From the IMG/VR virus record IMGVR_UViG_3300020459_000022, positions 1 through 43,223 of that record: a stretch of 43,223 bases of DNA; one strand, 5' to 3'. The position numbers were made by a program, and so were the translations under genes. Each line of letters begins with the position of its first letter. Position 1 is the stretch's first letter. Origin of the DNA: a virus. The notes under the pieces were generated by a model, which had not been told where the DNA came from, made no database searches, and saw only the letters and a program-made list of their open reading frames with translations. Shown here one piece after another: positions 14,117-24,064 of this stretch.

Positions 14117-14569
14117 TTATTTGATGCCTAATTCTTTTTCGGTTAGTATTTTGAATTTCATCTGCCTATTGGCACAATAAATTTCAGCAGCTCGCCACTT
14201 AGCTTTATTTATGGCAAAAGTCTTCGCTTCATTGATATATCGTTTAGTCCTTCTAATTTTTTCTTTCTTAGGACCTACAACTTGATATCGTGGTTTTATC
14301 TCAATAATATATCTCGTAATAGCACCTTGATTATTCGTCAGTTTCATATAGAAATCTGGGAAGTATCTATGTACTTTATCATCCTTGGGAGAACGATATG
14401 GTATAACAGTTTCTTCGGAACCCCATTCAAGGACTTGTGGATTAGAATCACACCAGACCATGAACTTCTTTTCCCATAAAGAACGGTATATTACATTAGT
14501 GGGATCACCCTTGTACTTTTTATAGTTTCTAGGTGAGTATTTTCCTTTGTAAGCCAAGCTAAATAACAA
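14117..14569 (-). CDS. gp4: gp4 head completion protein
   Basis: 150 residues, same as T4 gp4. YKGKYSPRNYKKYKGDPTNVIYRSLWEKKFMVWCD is the family start; the later RYFPDFYMK ... YIIEIKPR carries the PD-x(n)-ExK nuclease-fold core (Asp in FPDF, Glu-Ile-Lys). Needed to finish filled heads before tail joining. No ATG is available: TTG at 14569 is preceded by AGGG with a 5-base gap, so TTG is a credible start; a second in-frame TTG lies at 14557. Divergent from gp54 with only 22 bases between starts. Confidence 0.9.
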   Translation of the reverse strand: MLFSLAYKGKYSPRNYKKYKGDPTNVIYRSLWEKKFMVWCDSNPQVLEWGSEETVIPYRSPKDDKVHRYFPDFYMKLTNNQGAITRYIIEIKPRYQVVGPKKEKIRRTKRYINEAKTFAINKAKWRAAEIYCANRQMKFKILTEKELGIK

Positions 14570-14591
14570 TAATACCCTAATTAGTATTTAG

Positions 14592-15458
14592 ATGAGTATA
14601 CATGAAAACGTCACTAAATTATTAGCGTCTGGAGTAGCTTCTGCCAATAGGTATGAAGTGATATATTCTGGTCGTGCTCTGGGTGCAACATTGACAAGAG
14701 AATTGAATGAGCATTCAAAATACCTTGTAAGTTCAGCTACATTGCCTGGTAGAAGTTTTACGTCAGGGCAAATTCGTGGTGATCAAGGTTTGGGAGTTGA
14801 GAGGAAATATGTAACAGGTGTAATGTTCAATGAGTTTACTTTGACATATACATTGACTGGTGATATGGCAACTCATCAAATTATGAATGAATGGTTTGAG
14901 ACATGTGCTCCCAGACTTGGTGGTCCTCATAGTGCAAGAAAGGATATAAGGATTGGTTACTATAATGATTACGTTGATCCTAAAATCATCATCAAGAAAA
15001 TGGAGAGGGATGGTAAGGTATCAATGACAACTGAAGTATATAATGCTTATCCTATTATGGTTGCTGACCTTTCCTTATCGTCAGGTGCAAATAATTCTGC
15101 ACTAGAATTTTCAGTGCAGTTTGCATATGAAACATTCAACAACATCTATGGTGGATTATCAAGTGAGCAAGTTTCTGGTGGTAATAGTGGATTCGGTCCT
15201 GCTGTAACCGATGCTGGTTATGAAAAAGGAAAGGCTGCACTTACGATCTCTTCATTCAAAGAGAAACAGAATGCTGATAATATAGAAACTGGTTATGAAG
15301 AGGCTGTTGGACCAGTACAAGCTGTTATTCAAAGATCTCTTATTGGAAATCCTGATGATGGTGGTTCTGGTAGTGGATCTGGTGATAGTTACTCCTCTGG
15401 CAAGGGAACTGGATCAGGTGGAGGTTCAGAAGAAATAGTTGATCAAACAGCGTCCTAA
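14592..15458 (+). CDS. gp54: gp54-like baseplate tail tube initiator
   Basis: 288 residues (T4: 320). Tail-tube-type fold: SSATLPGRSF near residue 50, VERKYVTGVMFNEFTLTYTLTGDMATHQIMNEWFETCAP (about 76-114) corresponding to the T4 region around ISFRMDSEACNYRAMQDW, and a strand-rich end SALEFSVQFAYETFNNIYGG. The last 45 residues are a Gly-Ser-rich, probably disordered tail (GSGSGSGDSYSSGKGTGSGGG) not present in T4. It nucleates tube polymerisation on the baseplate. No ribosome site seen. Confidence 0.82.
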   Translation: MSIHENVTKLLASGVASANRYEVIYSGRALGATLTRELNEHSKYLVSSATLPGRSFTSGQIRGDQGLGVERKYVTGVMFNEFTLTYTLTGDMATHQIMNEWFETCAPRLGGPHSARKDIRIGYYNDYVDPKIIIKKMERDGKVSMTTEVYNAYPIMVADLSLSSGANNSALEFSVQFAYETFNNIYGGLSSEQVSGGNSGFGPAVTDAGYEKGKAALTISSFKEKQNADNIETGYEEAVGPVQAVIQRSLIGNPDDGGSGSGSGDSYSSGKGTGSGGGSEEIVDQTAS

Positions 15459-15465
15459 TAACCCC

Positions 15466-15473
15466 GATAAATA
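15466..15473 (+). promoter_or_regulatory. Late-promoter-like box (GATAAATA)
   Basis: One mismatch to TATAAATA, 23 bases ahead of gp26. Confidence 0.5.
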
Positions 15474-15495
15474 GAATTACATATCATATTAAATT

Positions 15496-16206
15496 ATGAC
15501 TTTACCAAAGATTGCAGCTCCGACATATGAGTTGAAATTACCGTCTAGTGGCAAAGCAGTTCGTTATAGACCATTCCTTGTAAAAGAAGAAAAGGTTTTG
15601 ATGCTTGCTTCAGAATCGGAGAATGAAAAAGATATTGCAAATGCAATAAAACAGATCATCAAGTCCTGTATCGTTACTAAGAATATAAAGATAGATACTT
15701 TATGTTCCTTTGACATTGAATATATTTTCCTCAATATAAGAGGTAAATCAGTAGGAGAAGTTATTGATCTAAGGGTTCCATGTCCTGACGACAATGAAAT
15801 ACTTGTAAACACAACAATCAACGTTGATGAGATTCAAGTTACTTTCCCTGAAGGTCACAATCCTGAAGTCGATCTAGGAAATGAGATCACTCTTTATATG
15901 AAGTATCCAAGCATGGATGCGTTCATTGAAGCAAACTTCCAAGGAAAAGATCAAGATCCTTTTGATGTTGTTGTCAACTGCATTGATAAGATCGTACAAG
16001 GAGAAGAGGTTCATGAAAGTACAGATTGTACTAAGAAAGAACTCAGAGACTTTATCGATTCTATGACAGCAGATCAGTTCAAGAATATTCAAACATTCTT
16101 TGAAACTATGCCTAAACTACAACACAAGGTGATGATTACAAATCCTAAATCTGGTGTTGAAAGTGAAATCACACTACAAGGATTAGGAGATTTTTTCGGG
16201 TCATAA
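15496..16206 (+). CDS. gp26: gp26-like baseplate hub assembly protein
   Basis: 236 residues (T4 gp26: 208), T4_baseplate family pattern: YELKLPSSGKAVRYRPFLVKEEKVLMLASES at residues 10-40, DTLCSFDIEYIFLNIRGKSVGEVIDLRVPCP (about 68-98), and a C-terminal SMTADQFKNIQTFFETMPKLQH. In T4 this protein helps hub assembly and is likely a chaperone-like factor for the tape measure. Next gene starts on its stop codon. Confidence 0.88.
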   Translation: MTLPKIAAPTYELKLPSSGKAVRYRPFLVKEEKVLMLASESENEKDIANAIKQIIKSCIVTKNIKIDTLCSFDIEYIFLNIRGKSVGEVIDLRVPCPDDNEILVNTTINVDEIQVTFPEGHNPEVDLGNEITLYMKYPSMDAFIEANFQGKDQDPFDVVVNCIDKIVQGEEVHESTDCTKKELRDFIDSMTADQFKNIQTFFETMPKLQHKVMITNPKSGVESEITLQGLGDFFGS

Positions 16207-16391
16207 TGGGGTACATCTCCCTTGAGTCATATTATGAAACTGTCTTCTCAATGATACAACACCACAAGTGGTCTATTACTGAGATTGAAAATTTGATTCC
16301 TTGGGAACGAGATGTCTATGTGCAGATGTTGTCAGATCATCTAAAAGAACAAGCAAAGAAAAACCAAGCAGAAGCGATGGGTGCAAAATAA
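16206..16391 (+). CDS. Small tail-assembly protein between gp26 and tape measure
   Basis: 61 residues: ESYYETVFSMIQHHKWSITEIENLIPWERDVYVQML, then a Lys/Gln-rich tail. Similar short proteins follow gp26 in many T4-like phages; in lambda-type phages the equivalent slot holds the tail-assembly chaperone. Occupies the place of T4 gp51 but is far shorter. Overlaps gp26 by one base and abuts the tape measure start. Confidence 0.65.
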   Translation: MGYISLESYYETVFSMIQHHKWSITEIENLIPWERDVYVQMLSDHLKEQAKKNQAEAMGAK

Positions 16392-19142
16392 ATGGCAAAA
16401 ACTATAGACCTAACCTCAGCAGTTATCAATATCACCCCTACTAAAGCGGTGAAATTTGGTGGTGGTTCGACATCAGGTATTGGTTCCGATTTTAGTGTCA
16501 CTGATAGTTACTTCAAGAAAAATGGTAAAGTGTTTACCACGGCTCTTACTAGTATCAGTAATATTGACAATAATATAAAGGAAATCAAGACTATATTGTC
16601 TACTGGTCTAAAGGCAGATGCAGTTGCACGTAAAGCAGAAGCAAGAAGGGTAAAGGAAGAAAGAATAGAGAAAGCGAGAAATATTGCTAAAGGTGGATTA
16701 TCAAATCTGGGTAAAGCAACAGGTGCAGCAGTAGGTAAAGCAAAAGGTTTATTGGATGCTTTAGGTATTCTTGGTGCGGTTGCTAATATTGCTGGTGGAT
16801 TTCTTGCTGCTAGTGCTATAAGGAAATTATCGAATAGTAATTTCTTAGGAAATATCATCAAAGGATTCATGGGTGCTATCAAAGGTATCATGGATGCTGT
16901 TAGTGCTATTCCTACTAATACCCTGAATAAGATTGGTAAGTTTGCTGGTAAGTTTATAAAGTTTATTGGAAATATCCTTGGTTGGGGTATAGGAAATATT
17001 AGTAAGGGATTAGATAAGATCCTTGATAATAATGGTAATCTGAAGATGAGTATTGGAGGTATATTCCAAGTCTTAGGAGGAGTAGCAGGATTAGCTCTGA
17101 CTTTTAGATACCTCAAGAATCCTACAAAACTAATTACTGATTTCACTGACACTGTTGGTGGTATCGCATCTATGTTGGGTCTTAGGATTCCAGGATTGAT
17201 GGGTGGAAGAGGTGGAAGAGGTTGGCAGAAATTGGGAACTAGAAATAACCCAATGAATGTCTATGTTGTCAATCAGGGTGGTGGATTTGGTGGTGGTAAT
17301 AGGTTGAGTCGAGGTTTGAATATTGCATCAAGATTCGCTGCTCCAAGAGGAAGTGGTCTAAACTTCTCTAAGAATTTTATTAGTGGTGGTCCTTCTGGTG
17401 GTAATATTGCTAGGATGGGAAGTCTTGTCAATTCAAGCAGTGGTAATGCAACGAGAATGTTGGGTGCTGATAAAGCAATTGATGTTACAAATAGTTTGAA
17501 AACTGGTGGAGTATCTAAAGTAAATAGAGCACGTGTACTTGGTGGAGAGATATCACAAGCACAAGCACTAAAGATTGCTCAAGAGGGTGGACCTCAAGGA
17601 ATAAAGGGAGCACTAGCAAAAGGTGGTAACTTTGGAAGAGGAATGTGGAGTAGGATGAAAGGAATAGGTAGTTGGGGTAAGGGATTATTGAAAGGTGGTG
17701 TAAAAAACTTTCAGAATCTTGGTGCTACCTTATCTAATCTAAACCCAATGCAACTCTTTGAGAACTTGAAGGGTCAGATAGGTAGTAAACTTGATGATCT
17801 TATGAAGAATAATCAGATCCTCAAAGGTGTAAAGAATTTGAAGAATACTAAACCTAAAGATGTAGGTAAGGCAATAAAAGGATTAGTAACTAAGGCAGGA
17901 AAGAGTGCTAAACCAGCATTGAAGAGTATAAAGAGTGCAAGAAAAGCATTCCCAGTACCAGGATTAGATGCACTAATAGGTGCGTTGACTGCTGTTGGTG
18001 AGATTGCATTATTCAAAGCATCGCCAGGTAATGCTATTTTTGGTGCATTAGGTGGTGTTCTAGGTTCAGCAGCAGGAATGGCAGCAGGATCAGCAGCATT
18101 ACCTGGACCTGGTACTTTTATTGGATCATTAGCAGGAGGTATTGCTGGTGAATTACTTGGTCGTGGATTAGCAAGAGGAGTTGGTGGTGCTTTACCTCCA
18201 AACATTAGAGATAAGGATATATTTGGTACTGGTGCTCCACTGTTCGCTACTGAAGGTAATGGATACGGTAAAAGTGAAGGAATGCAAAGAGGTGGTCAAA
18301 TATTTGGTGGAACACCTACTGGTGATAGTGTTCCTGCATATCTGGAACGTGGAGAATATGTTCTCAATAGAAATGCAGTAGCAGCAATAGGACCACGTAA
18401 TCTAAATGCTCTAAACTATGGTATTCCTAGATTCCAAGAAGGTGGAATGTGGTCAGGATTTGGTGGATCCACTCAGAAAAAAGGATTCCTAGGAACTGAT
18501 AAACAAACATTCCCAATTGGAAGTCTTGGACATAGTGGGTTCTTGCAAGTAGACAAAAAGAATGGTAATATGGAGATATGGCATAATCATTGGGGATCTG
18601 ACAAATACGTTGGTCTACTCAAGAAGAATGGTGATATTGATTTCAACCATGCACTATGGGGTGGAGCAAATGCTAAAGATAAGGCATTCTATAATAAGCA
18701 GAGTACTAAAGATATGGTATATGCTCATGCTGCTCAAATAATTACAGCAGCACATAAAGAGAATCCATCTAAGTATCCAGTTGCATCAACTAACCAGTTA
18801 CTCAAACAGGTTCCTAATGGTGAGAAGCATCTGATAGCAGAGGCATCCAAATCTACTCAAGGTCTTTTGAGTATGTTAGATCCAGAAGCAGGAAAGATGA
18901 CTAAAGCAGGAGTAGGTGCTTTGACAGATCTTGTTATGATGGCAAACACAGGAATGTCTGGTGGTGGAACAAATGCAACTGCAATGAATAACCTAATGAA
19001 CAATGCTCAGGCAGAAACCAGTACAGGTGATACTACTAACACTACTACTGAAACTTCAGTAAGTGCTACTGGTGTATCACATACAAATACAAATGAAGCA
19101 TTGAGTCTTCTACAAGCAATGGAATTGAGTGCTACAAGATGA
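16392..19142 (+). CDS. gp29: Tape measure / gp29-like tail length protein
   Basis: 916 residues (T4 gp29: 590). Order: Gly-rich start; charged coil RKAEARRVKEERIEKAR (about 77-95); hydrophobic segments (about 118-145, 155-215, 535-595) of the kind that can enter membrane; Gly-rich repeats to about 350; then TGDSVPAYLERGEYVLNRNAV (about 643-663), the typical C-terminal tape-measure tag; and a unique C-terminal domain (WHNHWGSDKYVGLL, about 710-800) ending in a Thr-rich tail. Position after gp26 and before the hub is as expected. It sets tail length and probably helps DNA cross the membrane. Confidence 0.85.
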   Translation: MAKTIDLTSAVINITPTKAVKFGGGSTSGIGSDFSVTDSYFKKNGKVFTTALTSISNIDNNIKEIKTILSTGLKADAVARKAEARRVKEERIEKARNIAKGGLSNLGKATGAAVGKAKGLLDALGILGAVANIAGGFLAASAIRKLSNSNFLGNIIKGFMGAIKGIMDAVSAIPTNTLNKIGKFAGKFIKFIGNILGWGIGNISKGLDKILDNNGNLKMSIGGIFQVLGGVAGLALTFRYLKNPTKLITDFTDTVGGIASMLGLRIPGLMGGRGGRGWQKLGTRNNPMNVYVVNQGGGFGGGNRLSRGLNIASRFAAPRGSGLNFSKNFISGGPSGGNIARMGSLVNSSSGNATRMLGADKAIDVTNSLKTGGVSKVNRARVLGGEISQAQALKIAQEGGPQGIKGALAKGGNFGRGMWSRMKGIGSWGKGLLKGGVKNFQNLGATLSNLNPMQLFENLKGQIGSKLDDLMKNNQILKGVKNLKNTKPKDVGKAIKGLVTKAGKSAKPALKSIKSARKAFPVPGLDALIGALTAVGEIALFKASPGNAIFGALGGVLGSAAGMAAGSAALPGPGTFIGSLAGGIAGELLGRGLARGVGGALPPNIRDKDIFGTGAPLFATEGNGYGKSEGMQRGGQIFGGTPTGDSVPAYLERGEYVLNRNAVAAIGPRNLNALNYGIPRFQEGGMWSGFGGSTQKKGFLGTDKQTFPIGSLGHSGFLQVDKKNGNMEIWHNHWGSDKYVGLLKKNGDIDFNHALWGGANAKDKAFYNKQSTKDMVYAHAAQIITAAHKENPSKYPVASTNQLLKQVPNGEKHLIAEASKSTQGLLSMLDPEAGKMTKAGVGALTDLVMMANTGMSGGGTNATAMNNLMNNAQAETSTGDTTNTTTETSVSATGVSHTNTNEALSLLQAMELSATR

Positions 19143-20482
19143 GTAACATGGTAGGAGCAGGTGATTTCACCTATAAACTAACAATAAAAGATAAAGTAAT
19201 TGGAGACGGTAAAATAGCCTCCATGATCTATAAGGAAGGTATATCCTACCCTACAATAGAATGCGATATTGGTATTGTAGATACCAGTTCTAAGAGTATG
19301 CTATCAGATTTGCCATTGAGAAATGGTGAGGAAGTAAAATTGAATTTCTCTACAGGTGATGGTGAAGACTTAGAAGCAAACCTAGTAGTATATGCTGTTG
19401 AAGGTGGAGGTCCATCTGCAGCCGATAAATCTGCATTGGTATTGAGATGTATGAGTAAGGAAGCAATGATGAATCTTTCTACTCGTATTGAGAAATTATA
19501 TAAGGAGATGTCTCCTAATGATATTGTCAAGAATATATTATCTGATGGTCTAAAGAGTACACAGGAAGTGAATACAGGATTAGATGCTGAGTCATTGACT
19601 ATCACTGCTATGAGAGATAGACCACTTGATTTCATATGTAAGATAGTATGTCATAAGTCTATACCGTCAGTAACAAATACTAAAGGTGAAGGTGTAGGAA
19701 CTGCTGGATATCTTTTCTGGCAAACAAGTGATGGATATAATTTCAAAGCAATGGATGAGTTGATGGGTGCTAGTAGTGCTGGTAAAGAGGCTGCCCCTAC
19801 CAATTCTAAAATCAAAGGTGATGGATCTGTAGACACTTATACTTTCAATACTGTTGTAGCAGCAGACGATGCAGATGCTAAAGAAGAAAGTAGAACAGTT
19901 AGAAAACTTACATTCTTATCTAATAACAATATTGAATCTCAGTTGATAAAGGGAACCAGATCTAATTTGGTAGGGTTCTTTGATATATCCTCACTCAGAT
20001 ATAATGAAGCGATATATAAATTGGATGGAGGTAACTTCAAAGCAATGGGTCACTTAGGTGATTCTGACAAACCTTCTAGTGATAAGAATGTATCTACGCT
20101 CTGGGAGGATAAACCGACCAGAGTTATGACACGTATTCTCAACAATGAGATGTACGAATCAACAAAAGAGAAGGCAAAAGAGGATAGATATGATAAAATA
20201 AGACAGTCATTGGCTCAACAAGTAGTTCGAGCAGATCTATTCAAGAACCAAAAAGTCGAGATAAATATACCAGGTAACGCTAAACTACGTGCAGGAGATA
20301 AAATCATTCTCCAAATATATAAATCAGAAAGCGGATCCGATACAGCAGATGAAGATCGAATTGACAAAAAGCAAAGTGGTTATTACCTAATTGCTAAGGT
20401 GGTTCATTCTATAGAACAAAGAATGGCAATGACACATTTACTACTCCTTCGGGATCAACACAACGAGGTTTCTGATGACTGA
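19139..20482 (+). CDS. gp27: gp27-like baseplate hub protein
   Basis: 447 residues (T4 gp27: 391). Features of the hub tail-tube-like ring: FTYKLTIKDKVIGDGKIASM start, EKLYKEMSPNDIVKNILSDGL (about 118-138), the conserved PLDFICKIVCHKSIP ... GYLFWQTSDGYNFKAMDEL (about 160-212), and AKLRAGDKIILQIYKS near residue 380. It forms the hub on which the gp5 spike sits; the spike gene follows. Start overlaps the tape measure stop. Confidence 0.82.
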   Translation: MSNMVGAGDFTYKLTIKDKVIGDGKIASMIYKEGISYPTIECDIGIVDTSSKSMLSDLPLRNGEEVKLNFSTGDGEDLEANLVVYAVEGGGPSAADKSALVLRCMSKEAMMNLSTRIEKLYKEMSPNDIVKNILSDGLKSTQEVNTGLDAESLTITAMRDRPLDFICKIVCHKSIPSVTNTKGEGVGTAGYLFWQTSDGYNFKAMDELMGASSAGKEAAPTNSKIKGDGSVDTYTFNTVVAADDADAKEESRTVRKLTFLSNNNIESQLIKGTRSNLVGFFDISSLRYNEAIYKLDGGNFKAMGHLGDSDKPSSDKNVSTLWEDKPTRVMTRILNNEMYESTKEKAKEDRYDKIRQSLAQQVVRADLFKNQKVEINIPGNAKLRAGDKIILQIYKSESGSDTADEDRIDKKQSGYYLIAKVVHSIEQRMAMTHLLLLRDQHNEVSDD

Positions 20483-20741
20483 AAAAACACATGACTTAGA
20501 CCATGAGGTCTATTTGGATCCAAAGGATCATAAAGAACATATCAATCATGGTATGCTTGAATATTCTGAGGCAGATCTAAAAGATGTTCATGCTAATTAT
20601 GATGAGTATCATAAAGGGGAAAAGGTAGAGCCAAACGATGGTAAGATAAATGATTATCACACAAGGCATGAGGATCAGCACTTAGAAGTGTATTGCGACA
20701 ATCATCCTGATGCCTTTGAATGTAGAGTGTATGACGACTAA
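20475..20741 (+). CDS. Small His/Asp-rich acidic protein (88 aa)
   Basis: Very acidic and rich in His (HDLDHEVYLDPKDHKEHINHG; YHTRHEDQHLEVYCDNHPD), which might bind metal. Inserted between hub and spike genes with 8- and 1-base overlaps, so it is probably a small tail/baseplate component or chaperone. I recall relatives in the same place in other cyanophages; function unknown. Confidence 0.65.
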   Translation: MTEKTHDLDHEVYLDPKDHKEHINHGMLEYSEADLKDVHANYDEYHKGEKVEPNDGKINDYHTRHEDQHLEVYCDNHPDAFECRVYDD

Positions 20742-23362
20742 TGAGTGTACTAGCTAACTCACTTATAAAACCAAACTTTATCGGTAGAGATCAATTTGTT
20801 TGGTGGATAGGTCAAGTAGAAAAATCTGTAGATACCGCTAAGAACTCCAACAGAGTCAAGGTAAGAATATGTGGATATCATTCCAATAGGACTGATGTTC
20901 CATCTGATGATTTGCCTTGGGCTCAGATAATGACTCCTGCCACTCTATCTCAAATAAGTGGACAGGGTAACAAATCTATGTTGGTTCCTGGTCAATGGGT
21001 AATAGGATTTTTCTTAGATGGTGAGGACGCACAGATACCTATTGTTCAAGGTTGTTTAGGAGCAGTCTCAAAGACTGATAATTTTTCAGCAGTACCAGGA
21101 GCTACATTCTCAGCTCCTGAAAATATCTACAGTAAACCTAATTGGATCTCACCTAAATCTATTCAAAAAGAGGTATCACAGAAAACAGTAGATCCAACAA
21201 GTGATCAACCACATCATTCAGTATTTCCTACTGGAACATTTGAGGAAGTTGAAGCAGGAACAGTAAAAGCAAAAGAAATAGTAACTGATGCAGCAGCTGC
21301 AAAAGCTGCTGTGAACCTTGCTAAGTCAGAAGAATATGAAGTAGCAGAAGCTGATGGTGTTTGTTCAACAGAGGCTACTAAAGATCATATGCTGGTTGAA
21401 ATGTCTGAGTTTGTTGCATCAATGGAGAATGCACAGCAGATAGGTGAAAAGTGGATCAATACCCAAACTGGGGGTATTATAAACATGACCAGTAAGATAC
21501 AGAATTACTCACAAAAAATGAGTAATATTATGCAGTCTCCAATGACTGCTGTTAGTAGACTATTACAGGATGAAGTACAGAAAAAATTCCCTGATGTATA
21601 CCAAGCAGTAACTACTGCAAACCCTTTTGAATTGGAAGCACTGAAGGAAAAGAACTCTGGAATACTTGGAGTATTGAAGTGTGCTTTTGAGGATGGCATT
21701 CTAAGCAAGTTGCAAGGAATGTTCAAAAATATTATGAATGGTATGCTCAAGAATCTTTCTAAAGTCATAAACAATGCTGATTGTCTCTTATCTGCTATTA
21801 CGGATAAGTTATTTGGTGGTATCTTAGATAAAATCAGTGGCATTATGGGTAAGATTCAGGGACTAATGAAGGGCATAGGTGGAGCATTAGGAAGCATCAC
21901 AGGAATTATGAATAAGGTTGGTGGATTCCTAAAGAAAGTTCTTGGTATTGCTTCTTGTGTAAATCCTGAACTTAGCAAGTGTGTAAGAAGTAAGTTATTC
22001 AATACAAAGTCTGGAAAGCAAAGACCAAAACCATTATTCCCTGATCTCAGTAATCCTAATCTAGATGCAAAATTACAGAAGTTAGCTGGTGGTCCTTTAC
22101 CAATATGTGATGATGCTACAAAAGATAAGGAAAATACTATGGATGTTATTGCATCCGCATTTGGAATTGGTATCACTGATATGGATGGTATGAATCAGGT
22201 TGGAGAGAAACTATGTGGTTTCCTTCCATCTGAAGTAATTACTGATTATCTTGATCGTGAACTTGATGTAGAAGCAGCGATCAAAGCAACTGGTGTAACA
22301 AATCAAGTTGAAGTTGATGCAATAATGGCAACTCTTGCAACTAACATGGGATTGTCTACATCAAATCCTCAAGCAGCATATACAGCAACTAAGATATTGG
22401 GTGATATAGGTCTACTTACAAACTATAGATCTGTATCTGGTACTGGACCTGAGTATGCTATATCAGGAATACTAAAAGAATATTTCCCATTAGATAAGAA
22501 ACATAAGGTTTCTGGACTAGAAAATCCATTTGTTGCAGGTGCATGGGTAAGAACATGTGGTAATCCTGATTACTATTTCCAAGTAGCAGGATCTAGTGCA
22601 TTCATACCTAAGGCTAACTCCAAAGGTGGTGGTGCTTGGGTTGTGTTACCTATTGATGAAAATGGTTATCCACATAAGGATGCTATAATATATGATGGTG
22701 GAAAAGATTATGGTAATGGTGCTAATGGTAACTGTGCTCCTGATGCATTTGTATCAACACCAATGTATGATCCATTGACAGATGAAGAAGTACAAGATCA
22801 TTACCTGAAAGGAACTGCGTTCGTGGATGGAGATGGAAGTATTACTGCTGTATCATTCGCTAATGATGAAGGATATATTTTCAAAGAGACTCCTACAGTC
22901 AATCTAACCCCTTGTGGTGGAGACGTTGGAGACCCAAGTAGTGATGAAGCAGTCAAGGATCCTAATACTTTGACTAATCAAACTGATACTACATTGATTA
23001 TATCCTCAACAAATAAGGGTATAGTTGGTGTTATTCAGAATTTCGCCATCAAGAATGTTGGTCAGGGTTATATAAATCCTGTAATAACTATCGAAGGTGG
23101 TGGTGGAGACGGTGCTACTGCTGAATGTGTTGTCACGTATGGTAGAATAACAGATATCAAGATTACTAACTCTGGTACTGGTTATACGTCCATGCCCACT
23201 ATATTCATCAAAGATGAACCTATTACTGGTACTCCTATTGATCAATATAGAGGTGTATCTGCGAAGGTATATCCTATAATCAGATACATGTCTGCAACTG
23301 ATCCTGATCTTGTCAAGAAGATTGAAGGTCAAGAGTCCATTATGTCTATAGATTGTCCATGA
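20741..23362 (+). CDS. gp5: gp5-like baseplate hub spike protein without lysozyme domain
   Basis: Residues about 10-112 match the gp5 OB-fold: DQFVWWIGQVEKS, RVKVRICGYHSNRTDVPSDDLPWAQIM, MLVPGQWVIGFFLDGEDAQIPIVQG. After that the protein differs: Ala/Lys helical linker (about 170-200), Met/Ile/Gly-rich segments (about 315-410), and a C-terminal beta-rich part with GQGYINPVITIEGGGGDG and GTGYTSMPTIFI repeats (about 772-825). No T4-lysozyme catalytic motif is seen, unlike T4 gp5 (575 residues). Stop overlaps the next gene, which looks like the missing needle. Confidence 0.85.
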   Translation: MSVLANSLIKPNFIGRDQFVWWIGQVEKSVDTAKNSNRVKVRICGYHSNRTDVPSDDLPWAQIMTPATLSQISGQGNKSMLVPGQWVIGFFLDGEDAQIPIVQGCLGAVSKTDNFSAVPGATFSAPENIYSKPNWISPKSIQKEVSQKTVDPTSDQPHHSVFPTGTFEEVEAGTVKAKEIVTDAAAAKAAVNLAKSEEYEVAEADGVCSTEATKDHMLVEMSEFVASMENAQQIGEKWINTQTGGIINMTSKIQNYSQKMSNIMQSPMTAVSRLLQDEVQKKFPDVYQAVTTANPFELEALKEKNSGILGVLKCAFEDGILSKLQGMFKNIMNGMLKNLSKVINNADCLLSAITDKLFGGILDKISGIMGKIQGLMKGIGGALGSITGIMNKVGGFLKKVLGIASCVNPELSKCVRSKLFNTKSGKQRPKPLFPDLSNPNLDAKLQKLAGGPLPICDDATKDKENTMDVIASAFGIGITDMDGMNQVGEKLCGFLPSEVITDYLDRELDVEAAIKATGVTNQVEVDAIMATLATNMGLSTSNPQAAYTATKILGDIGLLTNYRSVSGTGPEYAISGILKEYFPLDKKHKVSGLENPFVAGAWVRTCGNPDYYFQVAGSSAFIPKANSKGGGAWVVLPIDENGYPHKDAIIYDGGKDYGNGANGNCAPDAFVSTPMYDPLTDEEVQDHYLKGTAFVDGDGSITAVSFANDEGYIFKETPTVNLTPCGGDVGDPSSDEAVKDPNTLTNQTDTTLIISSTNKGIVGVIQNFAIKNVGQGYINPVITIEGGGGDGATAECVVTYGRITDIKITNSGTGYTSMPTIFIKDEPITGTPIDQYRGVSAKVYPIIRYMSATDPDLVKKIEGQESIMSIDCP

Positions 23363-24060
23363 GCGAATTATCATCACCTCCAATTCCAAATGAGAAAGGG
23401 CAACCTTCTCATACCTACGGAGCTACCTTTTTTGACGGATCACAATTTACTGTCAACTGTACTCCTGATTCCAACTGCACAACTTTCACTCACCAGTCTG
23501 GAAGTAGTATAAAGTTTCAATCTGATGGCACTATAAGTATCATTGCTGCAAAGCAATTGTTCCTAACTGCTAATGGTGAAGAAACCAATACTATGAGATT
23601 CAAAGGTGAGTTGAAAGTAGAAGTTGGTAAAGATTTTGGTTTTACTCATAAAGGTAAGTTAGCAGACTACCAATACTCTGGTACTGTTAGAACTGGTGCA
23701 AAGAATCAGAATACTATTATAGCTAACTCATCATTACATGCATCTAATGAAAGGACAGTTACATGTACCACTCAACTCAAGACATATTGTAACCATTGGG
23801 AGTTACAGTCAAATACATATAAGTCTGAACAGCAAGGATCCAACCTGACAACAGCTCATGCTGGATTTGCTGTCAAACAGACTAATGATAAAAATGCGAT
23901 CAACCTTGAATCTGCTGGTACTATGGCAGTAAACGTAGTAAAGGACTATAATACTACCGTAACTAAAGGAAAATGGACAGTCGATGTCCTTGATAATACT
24001 GGAACAGTAAATATCAAGAAAACTCTCCGTATGAAAGGGAGTAAAATCTACCTCAACTAA
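23359..24060 (+). CDS. Beta-helix needle-like protein of the tail spike
   Basis: 233 residues from ATG 23359 (ATGA overlap with the gp5-like stop; a TTG at 23353 is less likely). Almost entirely short beta-strands with regular repeats (SSIKFQSDGTISIIAAKQLFL; NAINLESAGTMAVNVVKD; TGTVNIKKTLRMKGSKIYLN), as in the C-terminal triple-stranded beta-helix of T4 gp5 and VgrG-type spikes. It probably supplies the membrane-piercing needle as a separate polypeptide. Confidence 0.65.
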   Translation: MSELSSPPIPNEKGQPSHTYGATFFDGSQFTVNCTPDSNCTTFTHQSGSSIKFQSDGTISIIAAKQLFLTANGEETNTMRFKGELKVEVGKDFGFTHKGKLADYQYSGTVRTGAKNQNTIIANSSLHASNERTVTCTTQLKTYCNHWELQSNTYKSEQQGSNLTTAHAGFAVKQTNDKNAINLESAGTMAVNVVKDYNTTVTKGKWTVDVLDNTGTVNIKKTLRMKGSKIYLN

Positions 24061-24064
24061 TACT

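Noticed and set aside
16508-18205. Minus-strand frames of 214 and 130 codons within the tape measure
   Set aside because: Pro/Asn/Ala-rich reverse complement of Gly-rich coding DNA; no start signals.
20741-23362. T4-lysozyme domain in the gp5-like protein
   Set aside because: The catalytic Glu-Asp-Thr pattern and lysozyme core were looked for by eye and not seen.
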